A stretch of 45,827 nucleotides of DNA from an uncultured bacterium (GTDB taxonomy: Bacteria; Chloroflexota; Anaerolineae; J036; Brachytrichaceae). Shown here one piece after another: positions 28,218-35,981 of the stretch (positions within the stretch are counted from its first letter, which is position 1; each line of letters opens with the position of its first letter). The notes beneath the pieces are model-generated. The model was given only the letters and a program-made list of their open reading frames with translations, ran no database searches and was not told where the DNA came from. The stretch is taken from the NCBI GenBank assembly GCA_903921365.1, contig CAIXPS010000050.1, positions 1-45,827 on the forward strand, in the 5' to 3' direction. The translations under genes were made by a program, and so were the position numbers.

Positions 28218-28496
28218 TCAACCTCCGATCAACACCGTGACCGCGCCGGGCGGAAGAATGGCGCCGCCGGCTGCGGTCGAGTCGCCGATGCGCGCAGCGG
28301 GCAGCCCGCCGATCATAACGGTGGCGGAACCCATGATGACGGCGTCTACGCCGCATGAGTCGCTAAGGCGCGCGGCAGGCAACCCGCCGATCAAGACAGT
28401 AGGCGCGCCGGGCGGGATGATGGGCGTTGGCGCGCCCTGTGTGGCGGAGCTGACGATCATATCCGTTATACGCGCTGCTGGAGCCATTTCCCGCAC
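28218..28496 (-). CDS. PAAR-domain spike tip (Afp10-like)
   Basis: 92 residues made of repeating PAAR elements: PAARITDMIVSS, PPGAPTVLIGGLPAARLSD, GSATVMIGGLPAARIGDS and PPGAVTVLIGG. Such proteins fold into a metal-bound cone that caps the VgrG-like spike and pierces the target membrane. Length is typical for a bare PAAR without an attached effector domain, so effectors are likely carried inside the tube instead. The gene directly follows the VgrG-like gene with a 10-base gap and has a GGAGG site before the ATG. Confidence 0.95.
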   Translation of the reverse strand: MREMAPAARITDMIVSSATQGAPTPIIPPGAPTVLIGGLPAARLSDSCGVDAVIMGSATVMIGGLPAARIGDSTAAGGAILPPGAVTVLIGG

Positions 28497-28506
28497 CTCC
28501 TGTTCA

Positions 28507-30273
28507 TCAGTTAATCTGAACCATGCCGCCCTGGATTACCGCCGTGGCGCTGCCTTTGATTGTCGTGTTTGCACCGGAGACCTCAGCGGTGGCATTTCCA
28601 GCCGCCTTGAACGCGGACTGTGCTTTCACATCGACATTGGCGCCTTCAATCTTGACATCGCCTGTCGCTTTGAGCGTTATATCCTTGGGGCTTTCAATCT
28701 TGACCCCGCTATCATTCATCGTGATTTTGTTGCCGTTCTGGTCCTCCAGGACGATGCCTTTGGCATCATCGGAGATCGTCATTTTGTTGCCGCCCGGCGT
28801 TTCGAGCACGACGGACTTCTTATCATCATCAAAAACGAAGCGCATCTTTTCACGACTGACATAACCCTTATGATGGTTGACATCCTTGGGCGGTTCGGGC
28901 GCGGGTTTTGCGCTGCTATGGCACATGCCCAGGACCACGGGATGGCGCGGATCATCGTTCAGGAACCCGACCACCACCTCGTCGCCGATCTCGGGGCGAA
29001 AAAAGGTGCCGCGTTGTTTGCCCGCATCCAGCGTCGCAATGCGCGCCCAGATGCCATCGTCCGATGCGCTGACCAGCGGCAACCGCACCTTGATGCGATC
29101 CTCACCGTCGGGGTCGCTCTCGAGCGCGGTGACCACGCCCATCTGCAATCCGCTCACACCTGGCAGCAGCCCTGCGGCGGGAAGAGGGCGCAGGTTAACC
29201 GTTTCGGCGAATAAATCGGCGCTCAGACCGAACTGAACGTCAGTCTCCCAGTTGCCACTCGAAACCGTGTGGCGCACGCCAGAAACGTATTCCTTACCCT
29301 CAAACCGTTCGCCGATGCCTGTCACCTCGATAATCTTGCCGGGTAATACAGCGGCAAAACCCTGGAAGCGCGCCCGCCCGCGCACCTTGGCCAGGCGCTC
29401 CCTGAGGAGCCGGCCATTCGCCCAGGCTTGCAGTTCGGGCTGACTGAGTTTGCCCCCGTGCCGGAGTTTGTGCGGGCCGCCGCCGATCACAGCTGCCAGC
29501 GTTGTTGCCGACAGGTTGCCGTTGGTTGTGGCAGAGGGCTCCCTGGCGTCGGTTTCGACCATTGCCTGGTCGGTCCCGCTCCAACTGGTGGCCTTGATCC
29601 CTTTGCTCTGCCAGCGGGCGTCGATCTCTGCGTCCAATTCAAGCAACGTCGCGCCAAAGCGAGCCGTCACGATTGGTTGCCCGCTCATCGTGGGTGGCGC
29701 GACGGTGACCTTGCCGCCTTCGACAATGACCACAGCGCCATTGGCTTCGGCCCGCGACAACAGGAAATCCCAGTCAGTGGCCTCATACTGCACCACTTCC
29801 TTCAGGTCGGGCGTGGTTGCGGTCACATCCTTCTGCAGGCTATAGGTCCCAATGATCTGCTCCATGATGTCGCTGTCTTTCTTGTTTGTGAAGTAACAGC
29901 TTTTGACGCCGCTGGTCATCTTTACCGCCACATCGCGGCATTCCACGATCAGCAGGCTGCCGCTTTTGCGCAGCTTGATGCTGTGCTTGATGATGATTCC
30001 CTTGAAGACGGAGTCGTTCTGCGAGCGATAGCCGAGCTGGATTTCGATCTTCTTGCCCGGGATGAAATTGGCCGTGTTGCTCGCTTCAAAGGTGGCCTTC
30101 GAAGCTTCGCCATCACGCAGATGAATCGTGGCTGTCGGTATCCGGTTCACTTCCTTGGTCACTGTGATCGACATAATGTGGAACTGGCCGGTGATTTCCG
30201 CCCCCTCAACCAGCACGGCGACGGTGCAGACGTCGGGCGTCGCCGGAGTTGGGATGGTAGATTCATTGCTCAT
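28507..30273 (-). CDS. VgrG-like spike protein (Afp8-like)
   Basis: 588 residues from the ATG at 30273 (MSNESTIPTP), which lies 10 bases after an AAGGA site; the longer frame would overlap the LysM gene. N-terminal gp27-like domains (AEITGQFHIMSITVTKEVNRIPTATIHLRDG, PGKKIEIQLGY) are followed by the OB-fold part (LLPGVSGLQMGVVTALESDPDGEDRIKVRLPL, WARIATLDAGKQRGTFFRPEIGDEVVVGFLNDDPRHPVVLG) typical of phage baseplate V/VgrG, and a C-terminal beta-helix spike with repeats (PGGNKMTISDDAKGIVLEDQNGNKITMND). It forms the trimeric central spike carrying the PAAR tip. No extra C-terminal effector domain is present. Confidence 0.95.
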   Translation of the reverse strand: MSNESTIPTPATPDVCTVAVLVEGAEITGQFHIMSITVTKEVNRIPTATIHLRDGEASKATFEASNTANFIPGKKIEIQLGYRSQNDSVFKGIIIKHSIKLRKSGSLLIVECRDVAVKMTSGVKSCYFTNKKDSDIMEQIIGTYSLQKDVTATTPDLKEVVQYEATDWDFLLSRAEANGAVVIVEGGKVTVAPPTMSGQPIVTARFGATLLELDAEIDARWQSKGIKATSWSGTDQAMVETDAREPSATTNGNLSATTLAAVIGGGPHKLRHGGKLSQPELQAWANGRLLRERLAKVRGRARFQGFAAVLPGKIIEVTGIGERFEGKEYVSGVRHTVSSGNWETDVQFGLSADLFAETVNLRPLPAAGLLPGVSGLQMGVVTALESDPDGEDRIKVRLPLVSASDDGIWARIATLDAGKQRGTFFRPEIGDEVVVGFLNDDPRHPVVLGMCHSSAKPAPEPPKDVNHHKGYVSREKMRFVFDDDKKSVVLETPGGNKMTISDDAKGIVLEDQNGNKITMNDSGVKIESPKDITLKATGDVKIEGANVDVKAQSAFKAAGNATAEVSGANTTIKGSATAVIQGGMVQIN

Positions 30274-30286
30274 TGCTTTGAATCCT

Positions 30287-30997
30287 TCAGGACGGTGTCT
30301 TAGGCGCTTTGTCAATCGGCGGAAAGATCAAAGCGGCGCCGGGCGTCAGTTGCCGGAAGTTGCCCAGCCCGTTGATTTTCGCCACGCTCAGGTAATAATT
30401 CGGGTCGCCGTAGATGTCATAACACAGCAGCGGCAGGGTGTCGCCTTCCTTGACCGTGCGCACATGCGTCAGATCCGGGGAACTCTTGTTTTCCTTGGCT
30501 GCGCGTTTCTTTTCCTCGATACTCGCTTTGAATTTGACCTTGCAAACGGCGCGAATCGGCTGGCCGTCGGGGTTGAACAGCTTGTAGGTGATGGATAACT
30601 CGATGGCCCTGCATTTGAAGATCAGCTTGCCCCAGACGAGTTTGAGATGGTAGGGCTCGTGCGACTTGCCTTGGAAGCCTGTCAACATCTTACGGAAGCG
30701 CTCGACATCTTCGTAGATGCCGTCCGGCTTGGATTTGCCGTCAATGATGCCAGTATTGTCGAAAAGGAACTCAAACGTGAGTTCCTCTGGCAGTGTGTAC
30801 TCGAACTTAATCTGCGCGCCGCTGGAGCCCTGGCCCTGTCCGCCAGAGGTTTTTACCTTATACTCCAGTGTGTAGTTTTCGGGATTGATCAACGCCTCGA
30901 AGGTGTCTTTGGCCTCCGCGCGCCCGCCGCTTTCCGCCTCGGGGGAGGTGTCAAATGCCAGGACCAGCATCTTCTCGAGTTTGCCGTTTGGAGCCAT
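30287..30997 (-). CDS. LysM-containing baseplate hub protein (Afp7-like)
   Basis: 236 residues. The N-terminal part (FEALINPENYTLEYKVKTSGGQGQG, EELTFEFLFDNTGI, EPYHLKLVWGKLIFKC) is the tail-hub-like region of eCIS proteins that bridge spike and tube. The C-terminus is a LysM fold (VKEGDTLPLLCYDIYGDPNYYLSVAKINGL, then LTPGAALIFPPI). LysM in this position joins the tube base to the spike, as in gp53 of phage T4. Start and the preceding stop share one base (TAATG), so coupling with the DUF5908 gene is expected. Confidence 0.92.
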   Translation of the reverse strand: MAPNGKLEKMLVLAFDTSPEAESGGRAEAKDTFEALINPENYTLEYKVKTSGGQGQGSSGAQIKFEYTLPEELTFEFLFDNTGIIDGKSKPDGIYEDVERFRKMLTGFQGKSHEPYHLKLVWGKLIFKCRAIELSITYKLFNPDGQPIRAVCKVKFKASIEEKKRAAKENKSSPDLTHVRTVKEGDTLPLLCYDIYGDPNYYLSVAKINGLGNFRQLTPGAALIFPPIDKAPKTPS

Positions 30998-31191
30998 TAG
31001 CGTCCCGTCTTATTCCTGAGAATCTCTAAAACCTGTTCCACACACTCGGCCACAATGGCGTCCTTCGCGTCGTCACCCTCGTCGCCAGCGCTGTTCGCAG
31101 GCGCAGAGGGTGGGGGAGCGCCTGTTTGACCAGCGCCTTGCGGGGCATTGACCGTCACGCGGATGTGCAGTTCCTTGATCTCAATTGCCAT
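30997..31191 (-). CDS. DUF5908 small eCIS protein (Afp6 position)
   Basis: 64 residues. The beginning MAIEIKELHIRVTVN fits DUF5908, small proteins regularly found between tube and LysM genes in eCIS clusters. A Pro/Ala/Gly-rich linker and a short C-terminal helix (IVAECVEQVLEILRNK) follow. Function is not known; the position equals that of Afp6. The ribosome site is AGGAA before the ATG. Confidence 0.85.
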   Translation of the reverse strand: MAIEIKELHIRVTVNAPQGAGQTGAPPPSAPANSAGDEGDDAKDAIVAECVEQVLEILRNKTGR

Positions 31192-31217
31192 TGCAGTTCC
31201 TGTCGTTTTGCGCAGTT

Positions 31218-31254
31218 AGTGATGGCGCTGCTTTAGCAACGCAGCGCCATCACT
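31218..31254 (-). terminator. strong intergenic hairpin after the tube genes
   Basis: Perfect 14-bp inverted repeat (AGTGATGGCGCTGC and its complement) with a 9-base loop. It overlaps the stop codon of the second tube gene and ends 27 bases before the DUF5908 start. No T run follows on the minus strand, so it is not a full intrinsic terminator. An mRNA-stabilising, processing or partial-termination role between high-copy (sheath, tube) and low-copy (baseplate) genes is inference. Confidence 0.75.
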
Positions 31255-31687
31255 GGATCGTAAAGTAGCGATACGTTAACTCCATCGTCTCGACGACGAT
31301 AGCGTTCTCGTTCGCGTTCAGGTCGCTGACGCTCCACTTTTTGGGGATGGCATTCGCCACTTTCCACGTGCGCAGCGGCGTGCCCTTTTCGTTCATCAGG
31401 ATGACGCTGAGGTCTGTCGGTTTGAAGTCGCGGTCGCGGAATGCGCTCAGAAACCAGTTGATGACGGATGAATCGGTCAACATGCCGCGCTTCAGCACCA
31501 TATCGCCATACTTCGTGCGCACAGGGAGCTTGTGGGTAAAGCGGTTCTCACCACCCTCCTTGAACTCTTCCATGTCGTATTCCACCGACAGGCCTGAGAC
31601 GGTCTGGAAGCGCACGTCGTTTTTGTCCTGACTGATGCCGAATTCCACTTTGTAGTAGAACCCCCAGGGCGGGTAGTAGTCAGTCAT
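31250..31687 (-). CDS. eCIS tube protein 2 (Afp5-like)
   Basis: 145 residues of the phage-tail-tube (T4 gp19-like) family: PWGFYYKVEFGISQ, VSGLSVEYDMEEFKEGGENRFTHKLPVRTKYGDMVLKRGM, then the WFLSAFRD helix and VILMNEKGTPLRTWKVANAIPKKWSVSDLNANENAIVVETMEL. Relative to the other tube gene it has a longer first loop and the usual 'tube initiator' position just upstream of the baseplate genes, so it may form the first ring (Afp5 in Afp). Its stop lies inside the hairpin at 31218-31254. The start is 12 bases after the previous stop. Confidence 0.93.
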   Translation of the reverse strand: MTDYYPPWGFYYKVEFGISQDKNDVRFQTVSGLSVEYDMEEFKEGGENRFTHKLPVRTKYGDMVLKRGMLTDSSVINWFLSAFRDRDFKPTDLSVILMNEKGTPLRTWKVANAIPKKWSVSDLNANENAIVVETMELTYRYFTIQ

Positions 31688-31699
31688 CGTTCAACCCAC

Positions 31700-32137
31700 T
31701 TAGACCTTCATCAACTTCAGGCCTTCGTGCGCGATCTCGATGCTCTCCACCGCAATCTCATTCGCATCCGACTTGAGATCCGGCGCAGTGACTTTGACCG
31801 GGAAGCACCGCGCAGCCGTCCATGCGGCGACGGGGGTGTGCTTCTCGTTCAACAGCCGGATGGTGACGTCGCGCCGATTATCGACCCGTTCGTTGGCGAT
31901 CTGTTCCAACCAGGTGTTGAAATCGAAGTCGCTCTCAAACTTGCCGCGCTTTAGGGTGATGTTGTTGTTCTTCACCATGCCCGGCATGGCGATCTTGTTG
32001 AAATCCTTGCTGTCGCTGTGGCGGTACTCGATCTTCTCGCGTTCCATGACCAGCCCAGTCACCTCAGTGAAGCTGATTTTTGCGCCGCCCCAGTCCACCT
32101 GGAAATGAAATCGGGGGATTGGATATTCCTGTGCCAT
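31700..32137 (-). CDS. eCIS inner tube protein 1 (Afp1-like)
   Basis: 145 residues of the same family: RFHFQVDWGGAKISFTEVTGLVMEREKIEYRHSD, MPGMVKNNNITLKRGKFESDFDFNTWLEQI, and VTIRLLNEKHTPVAAWTAARCFPVKVTAPDLKSDANEIAVESIEIAHEG. It should polymerise into the hexameric rings of the inner tube. A GGAGA site lies 8 bases before the ATG. It directly follows the sheath gene (26-base gap) and precedes the second tube gene. Confidence 0.95.
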   Translation of the reverse strand: MAQEYPIPRFHFQVDWGGAKISFTEVTGLVMEREKIEYRHSDSKDFNKIAMPGMVKNNNITLKRGKFESDFDFNTWLEQIANERVDNRRDVTIRLLNEKHTPVAAWTAARCFPVKVTAPDLKSDANEIAVESIEIAHEGLKLMKV

Positions 32138-32163
32138 GCTTTTCTCCGTATTTAGAAATCAAC

Positions 32164-34182
32164 CTAAGACTCGACCATCTTGTGTGAGAACTTGAGGATT
32201 ATGAACTCGGCGGGGCGGACAGCCGCCATGCCGATTTCAATGATCATGCGACCCTCGAGGATGTCGAGCGCGGTCATCGTTTTGCCCAGCCCGACCGACA
32301 CGTAGAAAGCGTGCTCCGGCTTTATGCCCTGCAATGCGCCCTGACGCCACAGCGTCGTGAGGAAGTTCTCGATCATCGCCTGCACCTTGACCCAGGTGTT
32401 GGCGTCGTTGGGCTCGAACACAAACTGCTCGGTTGCCTTCTTCACAGATTCCTCAACGAAGTTGAAGAAGCGGCGCACGCTGACATAGCGCCATTCGTTG
32501 TCGTTGCCGGCGAGGGTGCGCGCGCCCCATATCAGCGTGCCTTTGCCGGTAAATGTGCGGATGATGTTAATGGACTTTCCAGCGTTAACGTCGACGTTGT
32601 ACTCCGCCTGCTGGTCGTGTGATATTTTAACGGCAGGGCTGATCACGGAGTTCAAGCTGACATTGGCCGGGGCCTTCCACACGCCGCGGTCGCGATCAAC
32701 GGCGGCGTACACGCCGGCGACTGCACCGCATGGCGGCAGCAGGTTGAGCGTCTGGGTGGCCTTGGTGACGATGTCCTTGTAAGCGCCGAAGCTGTTGATC
32801 AGGGCGTCGTTGAACTTGCTCTCATATTCGGCTGCGGAGCCCTGCGCAATGCGATACAGGGCGACAATCGCGCTGCTCGCCTTCATGGCCGCCTGTTTGG
32901 CGATGCCGGCCTTGACCTTATCGCTAATCGCCGCGTCGGCATAGCCAGCCGCTATTGCGGGGTCCGTGACGCCTTTAAACGCCGTTGCGTCGGCATACCC
33001 CAGCAGGGCAATGGCCTTTGCGAGAGCGGTGGTTGCAACGGCTGGATCGTCTTTGAAGAGCTTGATAGTGGCGCTCAGGGCGTTGTAGTGGGCAGCCAGC
33101 ACGTCAAAGACTTTGGTCTTGAGCGCGCTATTCTTGATGTACTGGTCAATGTCGCTTTTAAGCAGAAAATCCTTCGTCTGCTTGAGCGCCGGATCGGGAC
33201 TGGTCACCACGGGAGGCAGCCCAAGTGCCATATCGGACACCTTGGCCAGTATTTTTGCCAGCACATCATAGACGCCATTTAACACGCCTTCCAGATCAGC
33301 CAGCTTCACTGCAGCGCTGGCGTCGTATGCGTCTGACTGCTTCTTGATTTCGTCCTGCAGGGTTTTCCCGTTGCCAGCAATGGTTGTCTCGCCGGTGTTG
33401 AGCGCATCCACCGCTGTTTCAGCGGCGACAACATCAGCGAGTATCTGCAGGACGCGCGTGTCTTTGGTAAGACCGTTCAACTGGATCGAGGCGCCGGCAG
33501 TCGAATCCCGCTTGATCGTGAGATCGCGGTGATAGACGGTCCGGGGCAGACTGGAGTTGACCCACGGGCCGTAGGCAGCGCCATACTTCAAGTTGTTGAT
33601 GCCGATGCTGTCACGCAACGTCTTGACATCGGCGGGAAAGTCGCCGGTGTTTTTCACATCGCAAACTGCGACGCGGTCTTTCAACGTGTTGCACTGGGTC
33701 AGCGCCTCTATTTGCACGTCATGCAATCCGGCCCCGTCCAGATTGACCGCATCCGGGAATAGCAGCATAGTGGGCTCATCCTCAATCGCCACGTTGTCCA
33801 CGCCATCGAGAAAGTCCTGCTTCTTTATAGTAGACGTGTAGTCGCCAATGGAGACGATGTAGCAGTTGCCTCCGCCGTTGCTGTAGAACATGCGCAGGCT
33901 GTCATATAGCAGGAAGCCGTTCGACCTGTGCGCACCCGCGTAGGCATCATCATTGTTCAAATAGACCTCCATCGCCTGCGACGGGGCGCCGCCAAACACC
34001 TGTTCATAGTCCGCAATGGACTCGATACGATAGGGTATCTGATGGAGCGATTCGCCGTTTCGTATCGCTTGCTCCGTGTACCCGATGAAGGCCGGTATCG
34101 CGGTTTCCACAGGCGCGATACTGGGCGGAAACTTGGGGATTTCTTCAACATACACCCCCGGCGTTTTATACACTCCTGCCAT
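32164..34182 (-). CDS. contractile sheath protein (Afp2-4-like)
   Basis: 672 residues, the only sheath gene in the window, whereas Afp and PVC have three. Family marks: AGVYKTPGVYVEEIPKFPPSIAPVETAIPAFIGYTEQA at the N-terminus, YSNGGGNCYIVSIGDY, and a C-terminal domain with WGARTLAGNDNEWRYVSVRRFFNFVEESVKKATEQFVFEPND, FLTTLWRQGALQG and a MIIEIGMAAVRPAEFIILKF end that donates the linking strand. A long Ala-rich helical insertion (about residues 240-480) lies in the middle; its length seems unusual and it would protrude from the outer surface. A GGTGG-like site precedes the ATG. Confidence 0.95.
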   Translation of the reverse strand: MAGVYKTPGVYVEEIPKFPPSIAPVETAIPAFIGYTEQAIRNGESLHQIPYRIESIADYEQVFGGAPSQAMEVYLNNDDAYAGAHRSNGFLLYDSLRMFYSNGGGNCYIVSIGDYTSTIKKQDFLDGVDNVAIEDEPTMLLFPDAVNLDGAGLHDVQIEALTQCNTLKDRVAVCDVKNTGDFPADVKTLRDSIGINNLKYGAAYGPWVNSSLPRTVYHRDLTIKRDSTAGASIQLNGLTKDTRVLQILADVVAAETAVDALNTGETTIAGNGKTLQDEIKKQSDAYDASAAVKLADLEGVLNGVYDVLAKILAKVSDMALGLPPVVTSPDPALKQTKDFLLKSDIDQYIKNSALKTKVFDVLAAHYNALSATIKLFKDDPAVATTALAKAIALLGYADATAFKGVTDPAIAAGYADAAISDKVKAGIAKQAAMKASSAIVALYRIAQGSAAEYESKFNDALINSFGAYKDIVTKATQTLNLLPPCGAVAGVYAAVDRDRGVWKAPANVSLNSVISPAVKISHDQQAEYNVDVNAGKSINIIRTFTGKGTLIWGARTLAGNDNEWRYVSVRRFFNFVEESVKKATEQFVFEPNDANTWVKVQAMIENFLTTLWRQGALQGIKPEHAFYVSVGLGKTMTALDILEGRMIIEIGMAAVRPAEFIILKFSHKMVES

Positions 34183-34217
34183 TTTTCACCACCTTATGTG
34201 AGTTAACACACAACTTG

Positions 34218-35237
34218 TTAAATGAATATCTCCGAGACAATCTGCGTATTCCCGTCTGAGTCCTTCTCTTTTTTGACCAGTCCAACAGACGGTTTGGGCA
34301 TGGCTGCTGCAATACCAAAATAGGTCAAGGGGCGCGTATCGGAGGTAATGGATTCTTCAACATTGGTAACCTTGTTGATATACCGCCATCGGGTGGAGCG
34401 ATTCTTGAAATGGACCAGGTAGACCGGGTTAGATGTTTTTACATGCCCATCAGCATCTACATAGCGGAAATCATTGGCGTAGATCTGCGCCACGGACATA
34501 CGGATAAGCGCAAACACGGTGATGGGGATGTCGCCCGTAAGTTCGATCCCGCGCGCGGGCGCTCCCTCCAGCCCATCTGGAGGCACAATCGCCGGCACAT
34601 CGCCCTGATGAACAAAGACGGGCCACTTGTTTACATCGCTACTAAGCTCACGCGCATTGTCTTTAGATTGGTCTCGCGTCAGCTGTAACAGCGCTCCTTT
34701 CGATACAACGAGCGCCTCAATCTGCTCATCCCCTGCAAATTCAGGGGTATTGCTCGACAGAAAGAATTGCTTGCCCGGGCCTGTGCCATGCGGGGTCCCG
34801 GTCAGGTTGGACAACACCGCAACATTCTCTTTGTAACGGTAAGTCCGGTCTGTGGGTTTATGGTATAGCTCATAAATATGTTGGGGCATCAACGTCAATG
34901 CGGTGTAGTTGAAAAAATCGGCGCTTCGCACCGTCACGACAAAGTCGAGGGTGATATCGGGCATATCGTGAGAGATTACATCCTGACTCGGCACTCCCAC
35001 GATACAACCCAAAGCCGTATTTCGTATGACGCCTCGCAGCCCGGTGAGCCGCTTTGCTGTGGCGGCAGTCGGCTCAAGGGTTAGAAAGGAACGGATGTCA
35101 TACTCCCGCAAATACCTGTCCGATTTGTCCTGTTCGAGAATCTGTTCGAACAGGGTGATCCCGTTATCCAGCCAGTAATGGTGATACAGGCGTATCTCAA
35201 ACAACCGCATGTAAGCGTTGTCTATACGTTCCGCCAT
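34218..35237 (-). CDS. eCIS-associated protein, possible cap adaptor
   Basis: 339 residues. Not a family I can name with certainty. It begins AERIDNAYMRLFEIRLYHHYWLDNG, has SFLTLEPTAATAKRLTGLRGVIRNT and a beta-rich middle (DITLDFVVTVRSADFFNYTAL), and ends with beta strands (VYLVHFKNRSTRWRYINK). Proteins of this sort occur next to the DUF4255 cap gene in some eCIS clusters; in the Algoriphagus particle a second cap-type protein has been described as adaptor, and the position here would fit it. Its start lies directly after the cap gene stop, so both are probably translated together. Confidence 0.72.
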   Translation of the reverse strand: MAERIDNAYMRLFEIRLYHHYWLDNGITLFEQILEQDKSDRYLREYDIRSFLTLEPTAATAKRLTGLRGVIRNTALGCIVGVPSQDVISHDMPDITLDFVVTVRSADFFNYTALTLMPQHIYELYHKPTDRTYRYKENVAVLSNLTGTPHGTGPGKQFFLSSNTPEFAGDEQIEALVVSKGALLQLTRDQSKDNARELSSDVNKWPVFVHQGDVPAIVPPDGLEGAPARGIELTGDIPITVFALIRMSVAQIYANDFRYVDADGHVKTSNPVYLVHFKNRSTRWRYINKVTNVEESITSDTRPLTYFGIAAAMPKPSVGLVKKEKDSDGNTQIVSEIFI

Positions 35238-35238
35238 A

Positions 35239-35880
35239 TCAAGTTGCCAAAGGGTCCTTATGCCGGAATTCTTTGATCACATTAGTAATCAACCCGCCTT
35301 CACTCTGCACCGCGTAATATCTCAGATCAAGCATCCGAAGCACATACATTACAAAGGGATATTGCTTGCCGCCTAGCGTTCCCCACAGGTGATTGACTTC
35401 CTCCATACTGGGTGAATACAACTCAAAGATCAACTTGAACGAATCCAATCGATCGGCAGCAGGGATATTGACGCTGGCAGTCGTGATTGAATCGGGATCC
35501 ACGTTGTCCTGAGTGAATACATTGCGATACTGGAAAAATCGAATGGCCCGTGAGAGCGCGGTGAGTGCGCTGGTGTAATCGACGTGCGTCGCGGTCACCA
35601 GAATGTAGAAGTTGACAAATACCGGGGCATTAACGTAGCTGACGCGCAACTTAATATCGTCGCGCACGGCGTTCGGGACATTCTTGAGCGCCTTCTCCTC
35701 TTTGATGTTCACCACCGACAGAACCAGCACATTGCGCAAGACGCCGGTCTTGGTTGTGTCATTGACGAATCCCTCCGCGAGATTGCCCAGGATGACGCGG
35801 GGTTCGGTATTCGAACCATATACATCGTCGAGATGGTTCGTAAACTCGTTCTGAACAATCGTCAGGGCATGCGAAATCAT
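35239..35880 (-). CDS. DUF4255 cap/terminator protein (Afp16/Pvc16-like)
   Basis: 213 residues, first gene of the eCIS operon. DUF4255 marks: an N-terminal helix (MISHALTIVQNEFTNHLDDV), VILGNLAEG followed by VLSVVNIKEEKALKN, the VNFYILVTATHVDYTSALTALSRAIRFFQYRNVFTQ core and a late MEEVNHLWGTLGGKQYPFVMYVLRMLDLRYYAV. This family caps the distal end of sheath and tube and ends polymerisation. No strong ribosome site is visible; the leader carries the 11-base direct repeats and a weak -10. Confidence 0.93.
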   Translation of the reverse strand: MISHALTIVQNEFTNHLDDVYGSNTEPRVILGNLAEGFVNDTTKTGVLRNVLVLSVVNIKEEKALKNVPNAVRDDIKLRVSYVNAPVFVNFYILVTATHVDYTSALTALSRAIRFFQYRNVFTQDNVDPDSITTASVNIPAADRLDSFKLIFELYSPSMEEVNHLWGTLGGKQYPFVMYVLRMLDLRYYAVQSEGGLITNVIKEFRHKDPLAT

Positions 35881-35928
35881 AGAGTAATCGTTTCTGCGTG
35901 CCGGCTGCCTGCCAGCGATATTGCCAAG

Positions 35929-35981
35929 AGGATAATGATCAGCATCACGCGCGCATCACGCGGGTATCACCGGGGAGTCAC
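35929..35981 (-). promoter_or_regulatory. eCIS operon promoter with SARP-type direct repeats
   Basis: On the minus strand GTGAC, GTGAT, GTGAT and GTGAT begin exactly 11 bases apart (35981, 35970, 35959, 35948). The first overlaps the stop codon of the response-regulator gene. A weak -10 (TATCCT, 35934-35929) follows the last repeat by 9 bases, and the cap gene starts about 48 bases later. SARP activators bind heptamers with 4-base gaps (11-base period) about 8 bases upstream of the -10, so this is a strong candidate operator for the SARP encoded at 7373-8323. Confidence 0.7.

Noticed and set aside
28507-30315. Effector domain at the end of the VgrG-like protein
   Set aside because: The C-terminus is a short beta-helix spike; nothing beyond it suggests an evolved VgrG.
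31218-31254. Rho-independent terminator inside the operon
   Set aside because: No T run follows the stem on the transcribed strand, and baseplate genes must be expressed downstream. Listed only as a hairpin with a possible partial role.
35944-35981. Possible CRISPR-like or satellite repeat
   Set aside because: Units of 11 bases without spacers are far too short; the geometry fits a regulator site.
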